Shown here: positions 49,901 to 57,912 of the stretch, in pieces
Layout of the letters: every line of letters starts with the position of its first letter
Numbering within the stretch: the first letter of the stretch is position 1
Assembly (NCBI RefSeq): GCF_963678635.1
Contig: NC_087065.1
Coordinates: 75,341,345-75,405,344 of the forward strand
Length of the DNA: 64,000 nucleotides
From: Symsagittifera roscoffensis
Taxonomy: Eukaryota; Xenacoelomorpha; Acoela; Convolutidae
Direction: 5' to 3'
Notes under the pieces: model-generated
What the model saw: the letters and a program-made list of their open reading frames with translations, nothing else
Database searches by the model: none
What the model was told of the DNA's origin: nothing
Translations under genes and position numbers: made by a program

Positions 49901-49977
49901 AGTGTCGTCCCATCTAATATGCTTATGAGGCTCACGTGGGTCACTGAGTATCGATAAGCTGTCACCAGAGGATCCAT
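46969..49977 (-). CDS. giant protein, middle segment (1002 codons)
   Basis: A long open frame, +1 relative to the upstream segment, opening right after a TAA at 49987-49989; ATG at 49977. Residues 1-280 look globular (SVTHVSLISILDGTTLNWCQ, then FIGYSAAIYFH). Residues ~280-700 are acidic and Ser/Pro/Lys-rich low complexity. The last 300 are globular again. No domain is recognised. Because the upstream ORF loses protein-like character exactly where this one starts, I read both as one protein separated by a frame change at ~49985. Confidence 0.65.
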   Translation of the reverse strand: MDPLVTAYRYSVTHVSLISILDGTTLNWCQQEVLRAQMSNTVLFGKVKDPELVIYSFRGQLQCRMGGKREGPIETYPQFWNLNLLTVNGQEILRIPAWKKSFELVKRELEAILEKEVLPASIPEFPTVRRMTLGMNSSLVVPSLFARAATEEQQKEFIDGWDPLFIGYSAAIYFHTSDAKINSWTTQAKKMRGSMPPKFEIRDALRTLERAGLENKLPVWDDGRMIVNEGHIALKGDEMVFATRRYRAPYGLEQVEMRQEGKELDAAGPLYVALTEYKKTGPATPSPLSVDTPGDKRSGPVEDRFRRILERREAESGEESMDETLSEAGEDMEVGNTPEQKPSEEEFTTQELLKDLSGENWADTPTPPLTSSPRKNLELPLTSENPNMGMIFLSAERREKNTFEGNRDAFLGTLDEDAWRKCLSDFNREVDDDTILDDFKEELWDTVVKFGEPVLMGTGLEEKARGELLSKMVELRKASRKTKEDKCKYSSTLKQKTDNKIIEHVRGDKVGTSKIIKSTNILKARAGGRQELEGLDGDKEVKSVMITTTPPSKDVRSRKRKRDVEGLGSPSADAVSERNLRETSPMVLARWKTAAYKSSYEPRKLLDVEREMEIPTSSTTEEDFKPQRIKMKRGSTSGQTWEVDVGKEWVSNEHQATGKQVTSDPLEKNKTNNTARPSWVALETLQELEDCLKKLDSGVSRKRCNWATQQKAGINKLESGSQLKRTWQNLLKDHFEEAMRTSSSASPLMANPFVRTAGQLMFAWSLLGIELETLTSYDKLKLGGKNLEVYRMLMQHVARDNSGLSLARRKDATYFLRWTMSMMTDCTILACHQRAIGSKTLERRVSTVILNVYQSTGIEKEDGSRQSLESHRKLDEIRRFYNKKFEEKHDVHRNLASSGEYLKPNKKGEYQYVSGVIGMAYNPFLDLEAGGAHRNYEVAELLKFWTEKIMEIDTVERERPSLGLILERTPEVISVPRSSKRVELKMGNGNGMLTTNLGVVWK

Positions 49978-49984
49978 AGATACA

Positions 49985-52198
49985 GGTTACGACCTCCTCT
50001 AGCCCCCGGATCATCCCCATGGGGTCCGATCTCATGGCCAGGCATAGGTCCGTCAACAGAGGCATGCCTCCATTCACTTTCATCCACTCATCTCTTGTCT
50101 TCGGGCTCTTTTCTTCACCAGTCAGCTGCCGGTTTTGCATCAGTAGGTACTGCACCAGCAGCGTCTTTAGTCCGGCAGCACACTTATACGAATAGGTGTC
50201 AATGCTCGAGTGTGTTCTTCCCATCGACAGAGGCTCTCCGTATTTCATCAGTCGGTGAAATAACACCAGTTCCCCGTGGGTTAGAAGCACCAATGTCAAG
50301 TACCCGTCAATCCGGAGTGTGTCCACGCCCCGACTGAACATGTATGCTGGGCTCAGATTGAACAGGTACCTTGGGTAAACCAGGTACAGTGCCAGCAACA
50401 GACTGATGGGCATATTCAATAGTTCTTCAATGAAGGCTCCAAAGATGGTCTCTTTCCCGCTGTACACTCCAGTCAGGAACTCCTTTCCCCAACAAGGACT
50501 CAAGAACTCAAGAATCTCGTGATCCCTCCTCGTCCTCAGCTCACCCCTTGCGTGCTCCCTCCAGAATACTCCAATCGTGACTTCGTTGGCTGCTGTGACG
50601 AACCTGCCAACCGTCATTTCCCTCTTTTCGGCCACTTCCAGCTGCTTCTCAAGAAAATCCCAGATCTGCTTCGCCACAAGTGGTGCACTTTCTCTTGTCT
50701 TCTCCGTGGCGTTCTCCAGCCTTGGTGTCAGGAAGGGCCACCTGCCTCTCTCTTGTGTCAGTCGATACACCATCGACTCCAGCTGCTTCTCCGCTGCGGC
50801 CACGTTCTTCCTCTCGTTGCTCTGCCCTCTAGATTTACTGGTGGAGCTCGTGATGGTCAACTCCATGCTTCGAAACCACAAACTGTTCGTCAGGTGAGTC
50901 ACCACTGGATGATCATCCCCTATAATCGGACTGAGCTTGAGTTGCCTAGTGAAGTTGGATATCTCTAGCAAGAGGACCTCGTCCAATACGATGAGGATGT
51001 CAGCCAACTCGTAGAAGCCCCTCAACGCGTGGGACACATCCGCCCACGCCGCCGCCAGTTCTGATCTGCGAAGTCTCAAGTTCGTAGGTTCCAGCTCCCG
51101 ATTGGGAGCTGCCATCAGAATACGCCACCCATTGCCTTCTGCTATCAAGATCAAGATCGCATACACAAATTGCAGAGCGGGAGGCATGCTCGCGTACCCG
51201 GGGGACGTCGTGAACGCTACTTTTGTCTTGGAGCCAAATCGTGAGGCAACGTTCTCTTGTACTTCATTCATGGCTGCAAATATTGTCTGGATGGCTTCCC
51301 AGATCTTCTTCGGTGCCGGTTCATCACCCTTGAGCTGCTCAAGAAACCCCGTCGCATGCAAGTGATCGTTCATCCCTGCAAACAGCAGTAGCTCAGGCTC
51401 GCAAGGCATCTCCGATTTTATTGCCACCACCAGGGTTAACATCTGGTTTAGCTCCGCTCCCGGCAGTGAATATGTCAGAGTTTCCGGCCAAAATAACTCG
51501 GGAGACGTTCCCTCAAAGTCCGATCCCGCCACGATGACCAGCCTCGCAGCGGCTGGGTCCGCCCTGTCATAAACTGCCAAGGTTTTAGCCAGCTGCGTCT
51601 TCCCGCAGGGTTTCCCGTATCTGGGGTCGTTGGCTAATCTCGTACCTTCATACGCGGCGTCTGGTAATTCCATTTCTCTCGGATCTATCAGTTTGTCCAC
51701 CACCCTCAACTGTGCTGGAGTGCCCACCCTAATCCTGGCAATGCTGGTTCGGTGCTTGGGAGGCTCCACCACGAGTCCCGGACTCCCCAATGACTTGAGA
51801 GGTCTGTAGTTGATAGGTCCCATCACCGATTTTGTGGGTATCCCAGTCAGATCCGCCGTCTCCATCATTTTCGCTCTCGAGAAATGTGTCTCGTGAGCCT
51901 TCAGCCAGTCCACGCACTGGTGTCTACCCAAGTCTTCGTGCGACACCCGCTCAAGACCTAAAGCTTTCGCTAACTCCAGCCTGCATTCCAGGTCTTCCAA
52001 GTCCAGCTCCTTCACCTTCTCCACATATCTCGACCTGCTGGTCTCCGCTGGCCTCTCCGGTTTCTTCTTCTCCGCCACCACCACCGAGGATATTACTGAT
52101 CCCTGAGGAGTTGATGACGTTGCCTTCTCAGCCTCCATGGGCGCGGCGCCCGGCAACTTGGTCCGGCTGTTCCTCGAACTGTCTCTAGAATCGGCCAT
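49985..52198 (-). CDS. giant protein, N-terminal segment with SGNH-like motifs
   Basis: The ATG at 52198 (GCGATGGCCGATTC) is chosen over an upstream TTG at 52207. The frame stays open to 49352, but the last ~210 codons look non-native. An Ala/Ser-rich N-terminus and helices precede a region resembling an SGNH hydrolase: AGSD (227-230, counted from 52207), PG (249-250) and GMNDHLHATG (278-281 for GMND). A matching DxxH is not clear. Later residues include long hydrophobic helices (SLLLALYLVYPRYLF, about residue 600). Function unknown. It overlaps the SGNH gene's stop by 14 bases. Confidence 0.6.
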
Positions 52199-53225
52199 CG
52201 CACCCAAGCGACTGGAAAAGCCCTCGGGTTGAAGAAGGGTGGATTTGGGGTGGTCCGAATGTGACCTGTGCCCTCTCTAGCAACTCTGCCTCCAATGCGC
52301 TTATGTGCCTTTGGAAGACGTCATTTAACCACTCCACCCCTCTGGGCCTATCAAAGTGAATCCCATCCGAGGATGCATCGTCAGGGAAAGCAGATAGCTC
52401 CATTTGCTCGGCCACGTCCAACAGCCCAACGGGGAGGACGCTTCTTTGGTGTATCTGCCTGATTATTTCGTTCAGGTTTCGCACTTTTGTGTTCATCTCC
52501 ATTGCATGTTGGTCCGCTTTCATGTTGTAAGGGATGGTGCACACCGTCAGAATGGCCGGATCCATCTGAATCCGCAATTCCTCAAGAATGCAGCTCATCT
52601 TGTCGTGCAGCCTCGTCACCTTCCTTGCTTCCCCCCTGGACACGTCATTCGTCCAGACCATCAGAGTCACCGTATATACTCTTGCCATCCCTAGCATCTC
52701 AAGTGTTGCTAACATCTGCGGCGTCGCAGCTCCAGCGAAGCTCAAGATCCCCGTTTGCCAATGGGACTGGATCCGGGTCAGCACCCGCAACAAGCTGTCC
52801 CCTATAATCAGGTGGACAGCCCCCTCGGGCACACGTGGCTGCGTGAGGTATTCTACCCAAGCCGCGTCATGGAAGCAATCTCTTCTGTCTCTCTGCGCCG
52901 TGCTCCAGTCCATCCGATTGTGCCTGTGGTATCTACCTTCCGTATTCTTCTTGTAACTTGAGATCACCACACTCCTGACAGGTTGCTCCGCCCACGTCGA
53001 GGGTAGCTCCACTCTTGCTGGACTCTCGCGACTCCTTATCTGTAGCCGCTCATGCAACTCTTTCAGTCGTGACGAGCTACCACTCACCTGACTACTACCC
53101 GGGGTCGAACTTGGTGTATATCCAGGCAGCGCGACGTCCATCAACGGGCGTATTACTTGTGTCTCTAGACCACGCAGGGAGGACGCTGATTCAGTCGGTA
53201 TCCACACTTCCAACCCTTCGTTCAT
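52185..53225 (-). CDS. SGNH/GDSL-family hydrolase
   Basis: 346 residues. All four SGNH blocks are visible: GDS with the nucleophile Ser144 (LIIGDSLLR), Gly165 (SFAGAATPQ), Asn193 (VWTND) and the Asp287-x-x-His290 pair (SDGIHFDRP). The first ~130 residues are a Ser/Arg-rich linker. The family hydrolyses esters (lipids, acetyl groups); the substrate here is unknown. Esterase domains are known in ORF1 of some non-LTR elements (CR1 type), but here the gene sits behind a gypsy pol. Its ATG overlaps the preceding stop as ATGA. It ends in TAG at 52185-52187, inside the next ORF. Confidence 0.78.
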   Translation of the reverse strand: MNEGLEVWIPTESASSLRGLETQVIRPLMDVALPGYTPSSTPGSSQVSGSSSRLKELHERLQIRSRESPARVELPSTWAEQPVRSVVISSYKKNTEGRYHRHNRMDWSTAQRDRRDCFHDAAWVEYLTQPRVPEGAVHLIIGDSLLRVLTRIQSHWQTGILSFAGAATPQMLATLEMLGMARVYTVTLMVWTNDVSRGEARKVTRLHDKMSCILEELRIQMDPAILTVCTIPYNMKADQHAMEMNTKVRNLNEIIRQIHQRSVLPVGLLDVAEQMELSAFPDDASSDGIHFDRPRGVEWLNDVFQRHISALEAELLERAQVTFGPPQIHPSSTRGLFQSLGCDGRF

Positions 53226-54022
53226 ATGTTCTTGAGCCGCGCGATCGAGGTTAAATCGCCCTTCGACCTAGGAGCTTCATCCACCTCCATACGTGACTCT
53301 GGTCTTGAGCCGGTCACCACCCGCTCTTTGGGCCTAGCCCCTTTCTGCATGTCGAGCTCGCGTTGTCGTTGCTGGATCCTTTCAAGTTCCGACTTCAGCT
53401 GATCGCAATTCGCGGCATTCTCCCGCACCCTTTCTGCCTGTAGCTGTTCAGCTCTCAACATGTCCAGTTCCCTCCGCGCTTGATCCCTCTCAAGTTTCGC
53501 CTGATCTCTCTCGAGCTTCGCTTGGTCCCGGTCGAGGTTCGCCTTGTTCCTCTCCCGCTGAGTCCTCTCAAGCTCTCTCTTCATGATACTGACGTCTGGA
53601 TACGCTTCCCCCGTTTGCTGCGCCCGTGACATCAATGGTGTCTTGCTCGTGCTCTGGCCCGTGGATCTGACTGATGGTCTGACTGGCAGTGGGAACTCCC
53701 CTGCACCATGATCAGTGTTGTTACTCAAGCCAGGGTTCCTTGCCAAGTCGAACCCCCTTATTGCTCCATCCACGTTACAGGACAGCCACCTGGTTTGCTC
53801 TTGATTGGATATTCCATCAGTGGTGTAGCCTACCATCAAAACCGCTTCTGTCGCAGACTCCCGGCACTCGCCCTGTTCCTCCAACTGGAGGATGGCATTC
53901 AACATCACTGCCATTCTCTCATCCACTTGAGTATAATCCAGGTCCCTCAGACGTCTGTACAACTCGTCAAGTGTGGAATTTTTCAAAGCCGATGGCATGG
54001 ACTTCCAGAATCGATCTGCCAT
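53222..54022 (-). CDS. coiled-coil protein of the giant element
   Basis: The ATG at 54022 (MADRFWKSM) is preferred to the in-frame TTG at 54037. It has an N-terminal helical domain (ELYRRLRDLDYTQVDERMAV), a Gly/Ser/Pro linker, then a highly charged coiled coil with three near-identical heptads (KLERDQA) at about residues 165-185 of 271, and a basic tail. It could be a structural or RNA-binding protein. It ends in TGA at 53222, overlapping the SGNH start by 4 bases, which suggests coupled translation. Confidence 0.65.
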   Translation of the reverse strand: MADRFWKSMPSALKNSTLDELYRRLRDLDYTQVDERMAVMLNAILQLEEQGECRESATEAVLMVGYTTDGISNQEQTRWLSCNVDGAIRGFDLARNPGLSNNTDHGAGEFPLPVRPSVRSTGQSTSKTPLMSRAQQTGEAYPDVSIMKRELERTQRERNKANLDRDQAKLERDQAKLERDQARRELDMLRAEQLQAERVRENAANCDQLKSELERIQQRQRELDMQKGARPKERVVTGSRPESRMEVDEAPRSKGDLTSIARLKNI

Positions 54023-54053
54023 TTCCGTAATTTCCAAGTGATCTTGAGTACTA

Positions 54054-54134
54054 GCAACTTGAGTTTTAACTGAGCAACTTGAGTTTTACCTGAGCAACTT
54101 GAGTTTACTTTAGCAACTTGAGTTTACTTCTTGA
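54054..54134. repeat. four 20-bp direct repeats with CTTGAG
   Basis: GCAACTTGAGTTTTAACTGA and variants start at 54054, 54074, 54094 and 54113. They lie just upstream (minus strand) of the coiled-coil ORF start. They could be a regulatory array or a simple expansion. Confidence 0.8.
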
Positions 54135-54468
54135 GGTGTCGTTCAATTTGTGTTCTCTTTCTTCAATTGAATACAGTTGGGTAGTTAATTTGACTTTACC
54201 AAATCAATCTGAAAATAACACCCGACTTTTAGACCTAAAACCCCCTTCACTACTATAGTTAAAACCCTTTCCTTTTCGTCCTACTAAAATAGTTCAATTG
54301 GAAATTTTTTAAAAACATGCAGATTCATTTTATGTTTTAGCACCATCAATCATTTAAAATATTAATTGTCCTGCCAATCACCTCTAAGATTCTTTACCTG
54401 TTTTGTACCCCCACACCTAACTCGAGATTCTTCCCTCATGCCCAACTCGAGACCCCCGCGTACCCGAC
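54135..54468. other. non-coding gap between macro and coiled-coil ORFs
   Basis: AT-rich and free of ORFs, with CTCGAG at 54420 and 54440. With the 20-bp repeats it is the only sizeable gap in the coding run. An internal promoter or a boundary between two elements could lie here, but nothing specific is visible. Confidence 0.45.
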
Positions 54469-55125
54469 TCAGGTGATGCTCAAGTAGTATTTCTTGTGAA
54501 GATGCACCATTATCTCAGTTTCTGTGAAGACCACGTGTAGGATAGCGTACAATTCCCTTGGGCTCAATTTGCCCCTGTTTGGGCCATACAACGGCATTGA
54601 GACCTCCGTTATCCCTCTTTCAATCATGAAGTCTCGTAGCATTGTTAGTGCCAACATCGCGTGTTCGGGATCGATCGTGTTCCTATCATTGACCCTCGTC
54701 ACTAGGAAGCACAGGTATTTGCCCGGGACTTGTGCTAATGATGGTGGAAGCGCTGCCATTCCTCCCAGTCCTGGTCTCTGTCTAAACAGAAACTCCACGT
54801 TCTGGTACTCTCTCTTGAAGTCAGCTTCCAGTCTTGATTTGAAACTCATGTCCGCCGTGATACAGATTGCGCTAGTCATGTCTGACAGAATGAAGTCACT
54901 ATCTGTTATCAGGATATTTTCTGAGTATTCGTTTGGTATTTCAAACTTCGTTTTGAAATTCCGTCCTATGGTAGGCTCGGCCTCCTCCCCTTCCAGTTCC
55001 AGCGCGCACTTTTCTCTCACTTCTCTGAGTTTCTTTATCATCAAATTTTCGGTGTGGGTAAGTCCTACCCCCACTCCCGGACAAAAATATTTATCGACGT
55101 CCCCGTCGATGATGCTGGGTCTAAA
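54469..55125 (-). CDS. macro domain protein (ALC1/TARG1-like class)
   Basis: The first ATG is at 55041; the frame is open from 55125 and lies in the same frame as the integrase, separated by TGA (55180-55182) and TAA (55126-55128). Macro-domain landmarks: ITDSDFILSDMTSAICITAD with FKREY (residues 56-90 from 55074), then the loop RPGLGGMAAL, the strand KYLCFLVTRVNDRNT (119-133), the helix of a MLRDFMIERG type, and SMPLYGPNRGKLS (159-171), equivalent to the usual AMPxxGCGxxxL. Such domains bind or remove ADP-ribose. The glycine-rich loop after SAD is atypical (MSFKSRLE), so catalysis is uncertain. It ends in TGA. Confidence 0.72.
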   Translation of the reverse strand, partial: FRPSIIDGDVDKYFCPGVGVGLTHTENLMIKKLREVREKCALELEGEEAEPTIGRNFKTKFEIPNEYSENILITDSDFILSDMTSAICITADMSFKSRLEADFKREYQNVEFLFRQRPGLGGMAALPPSLAQVPGKYLCFLVTRVNDRNTIDPEHAMLALTMLRDFMIERGITEVSMPLYGPNRGKLSPRELYAILHVVFTETEIMVHLHKKYYLSIT

Positions 55126-55179
55126 TTATCTGGCGGAATGTCGAGCGGGCTGTCTGTTGCCGTCCAGCCGAAAATGTTT

Positions 55180-56943
55180 TCATGCCGTTTTCCAGCCGTC
55201 CTCCGTTTTCATGTGCTTCCCCGCTGATATGTCAATTTGCTCTATGCTCTGTCCTTCCTCGCTTCCGTTCTTGACATCGCGCATCCATTCTAATATCCTC
55301 AGGTTCGTATTCTCCCTCCTCTCTATCTCACTGTGTTCTAAATCCGTCTCCCGCTCCGGTGTCGAGTAGTCTTCCTGTGGGTAGTGTTCATTATCATCGA
55401 TGATCTGCCATTCACCATCTGCCGTCAGCTCGCCCACACTTATTAGTTCTTTGCCTAGGTCATCGGGTTGTATCTTGTCGATCAGGAAGTCGTCCCCATA
55501 CCTGTTGTACCTCATGCCTGTGCGTTTGCGATTGCCACTCCTTGTCCCCGCTGGTATTGACAAGTCTGGTTCATTCCACCTCGGCACCTCACCTTGCTCC
55601 GGATCGTTCCAATCTTCTTCCAAATAAGATTCCGCTTCAGAGTCCGCGTCTATTTTTTCGATGTCATCCAAACTCAAGTTCTCATTGCCATCATTCTTAT
55701 CTCTGGTGCCTTTTTCATTCACTTTACAGGCTGGTTCCACCAGTAGGTACTCTAGTCCCTCCATGTCCTTTGGTATACACCAGTCCTCTGGGGATGGGAC
55801 ATGAGGCTTCAGTTTCTCATAATGTGCTGCTCGCCCAGTACTCAAGCGGTAGAACCGTCCTTGTTGATGTACTTCAGTTATCATGAATGGTCCTCTCCAT
55901 TCCTTGAGTAGTTTATTCGTCCCTTTGGGCGGTATCACATTCTGGAAAACCCACACATACTGGCCCACTTCATATGGCTTCGCCTGTAATATCTTTTCAT
56001 CATATTTCTTGCGCTGTCTCATTTGTGCCTGCGCAGTGTTCCTCCTGCATAGCTCGTTTATTTCCTGCTGTCTCCTGATCGCTTCTTTCACGTAAGCTTG
56101 AGGCGACGTCCTCTTCCCTTCATATTCCGGGTAAAAGAACGTCAGGGGCATCGCTCTCTCTTTGCCTGTCAACATCATGAATGGACTGATTCCCGTCGTT
56201 GAGTGTTGAGTACTGTTGTATGCCCCTACGACTTGCGGCATATACTTATCCCAGTCCGTCATGTATCTAGAGCAGTATACCCTCAGCATGTTCACCAACG
56301 TTCTATTCTGTCTCTCTACCAGCCCGTTGGTCTGAGGATGGTAACTCGTTGAGTGTGCTTGAGCAATGTGTGACCTCTTCATTAATTCCTTAGTCAAGTC
56401 CCCCACAAAGGCCTTGCCGTTGTCTGACTGAAAAGTCATTGGACAACCATACCTCGATATCCAATGGGTTATCAAGTGGTCACAAGTCTCCTCTGCCGAA
56501 GCTGTTTGACACGGCACCGCTTCTGCCGGTTTTGTGAAGTGATCAATTATAACCAGTATCTGGTTATACCCCGACTCCGTCATACAGATCTTCTGATGGT
56601 CTATTTGCACCACTTCATTAAATTCCGAGCTTTCCACCGACTTGAGTGGGAATTTCATCTTCCTTGGGTCTTTCACTTGCAAGCATGCCAGGCATGCATT
56701 CACCCACCTCTCACAGGCTTTCCTCAATCCTGGCCAATCGAACCTGTGAAGTATTCTTTGTTGCACTTTGTCTATCCCCTGGTGCCCCATTTGATCATGT
56801 GATCTGAACAGCACCTCTGTCTGATACAATTGTGGTAATATGATGAGGTTGTGCTTGTGTAGTATCTTGTCTTCGTCTTTTCTCTTGCATGCTATCACCC
56901 CGTCAGCCGTGTGATAGAGTAACTCTTTCCTCTCTTTGTAGAA
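55180..56943 (-). CDS. Ty3/gypsy integrase (giant element)
   Basis: The frame is open from the TAG at 56944-56946; residues are counted from the GTG at 56898. Zinc site H34-X4-H39 and C69-X2-C72. Catalytic triad D100 (VVQIDHQ), D159 (QSDNGK) and E195 (GLVERQN), with the canonical 35 residues between the last two. A GPY/F-type module follows (KEWRGPFMITEVHQQGRFYRL, about 325-350), then an acidic tail. All catalytic residues are intact. It inserts element DNA into chromosomes. It ends in TGA at 55180, with the macro frame continuing in phase. Confidence 0.9.
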   Translation of the reverse strand, partial: FYKERKELLYHTADGVIACKRKDEDKILHKHNLIILPQLYQTEVLFRSHDQMGHQGIDKVQQRILHRFDWPGLRKACERWVNACLACLQVKDPRKMKFPLKSVESSEFNEVVQIDHQKICMTESGYNQILVIIDHFTKPAEAVPCQTASAEETCDHLITHWISRYGCPMTFQSDNGKAFVGDLTKELMKRSHIAQAHSTSYHPQTNGLVERQNRTLVNMLRVYCSRYMTDWDKYMPQVVGAYNSTQHSTTGISPFMMLTGKERAMPLTFFYPEYEGKRTSPQAYVKEAIRRQQEINELCRRNTAQAQMRQRKKYDEKILQAKPYEVGQYVWVFQNVIPPKGTNKLLKEWRGPFMITEVHQQGRFYRLSTGRAAHYEKLKPHVPSPEDWCIPKDMEGLEYLLVEPACKVNEKGTRDKNDGNENLSLDDIEKIDADSEAESYLEEDWNDPEQGEVPRWNEPDLSIPAGTRSGNRKRTGMRYNRYGDDFLIDKIQPDDLGKELISVGELTADGEWQIIDDNEHYPQEDYSTPERETDLEHSEIERRENTNLRILEWMRDVKNGSEEGQSIEQIDISAGKHMKTEDGWKTA

Positions 56944-57912
56944 CTAGCTCAGGATCTTGTAGCTGTCTTCCTCAAGTTCCCCTTTCTCCTTGGACCCCGT
57001 TCGGATCCATTTGGAGAGATTGCTTGTCATCTTGTCATTCTTCTGGGCTCTTATCAGGTCCGACAGCCTATATCTCGCCTTGAAATGTTCCTTCAGCGCC
57101 GTGATCTGCCCATTCATCTCCCCAGGGTTGTGGACGTCGTCATTCAGCTTCACGCATACTATCCTCTTTACTACCTTCATGTTATCTTCTGGCACCAGGT
57201 TTGTTCTCACATTTGAATTGCATGATAGTTCCCTGAATGGCTTCCTCGAAAATGCAATCATTTCCAGTTCTTCACCACCTCGTATTTCCTGCACGTCCAA
57301 GTTGAAGGTTCCTGAGGACGGATCTGTTTGTAATTCCCTGTCGTGGTGTCTAATCTTTTCTTCTGCCAATATCATGCAGAGACTATCTTGATTGTCATTG
57401 CTCGCTTCCGAGTCCTCATCCCACATTTCACACTCCCCGGACAAATTTTCTCCTTCAGTGTTTTCTTCTTCCGTGGACGTGGACCGCTCCCCGGACTCTT
57501 GACCTAGTCCCAGGCATTCAGCTTCTTCCTTGAACTCCACTATCTTTCTCCTAACTCTAGTCTGTTCAAGTAATTCGGCTGGGATCTTTTCAACCAGTGA
57601 CTGCACCACTTCCTTCCCATCAATGTTAGTCACCTTCGAGGTATTTCTATCACTAGCTGTCCCGCTCTTTCGCAGTATTGTGACCTCAGGTTCCTCCTTA
57701 CAGTTTTATTGAACCACGGGCTTATCATCTGCTTGTTTCTCGAGTAACCCCCTTAAGTCTTCGTCTATTTGTGCTTCCCCCGTCTCTACCTGGTTGAGAT
57801 CGTAGCCTTTTGCTTTGAGCGTCTCCCTCACGATCTTCGTCTTGAGCATTATTCCTGTCGGCATCCCTAGGTTCTTTTTCAAGATTGTTTCTTTCGTAGT
57901 ATCTTTTGGTAA
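56944..57912 (-). pseudogene. Pol connector between RNase H and integrase
   Basis: In frame with both RT-RNase H and integrase, but bounded by TAG (57913-57915) and TAG (56944-56946) and interrupted by TAA (57706-57708). The sequence is protein-like throughout and contains an acidic stretch around 57400-57480. No domain is recognised. It is not a separate gene; the open frame simply continues through the stops. Confidence 0.7.

Noticed and set aside
49352-49984. The last ~210 codons of the giant protein's first ORF as a real C-terminus
   Set aside because: The sequence is charged and irregular while the +1 frame over the same bases is clearly protein-like.
54037-54052. TTG at 54037 as the start of the coiled-coil protein
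   Set aside because: An ATG five codons downstream (54022) is the more likely start.
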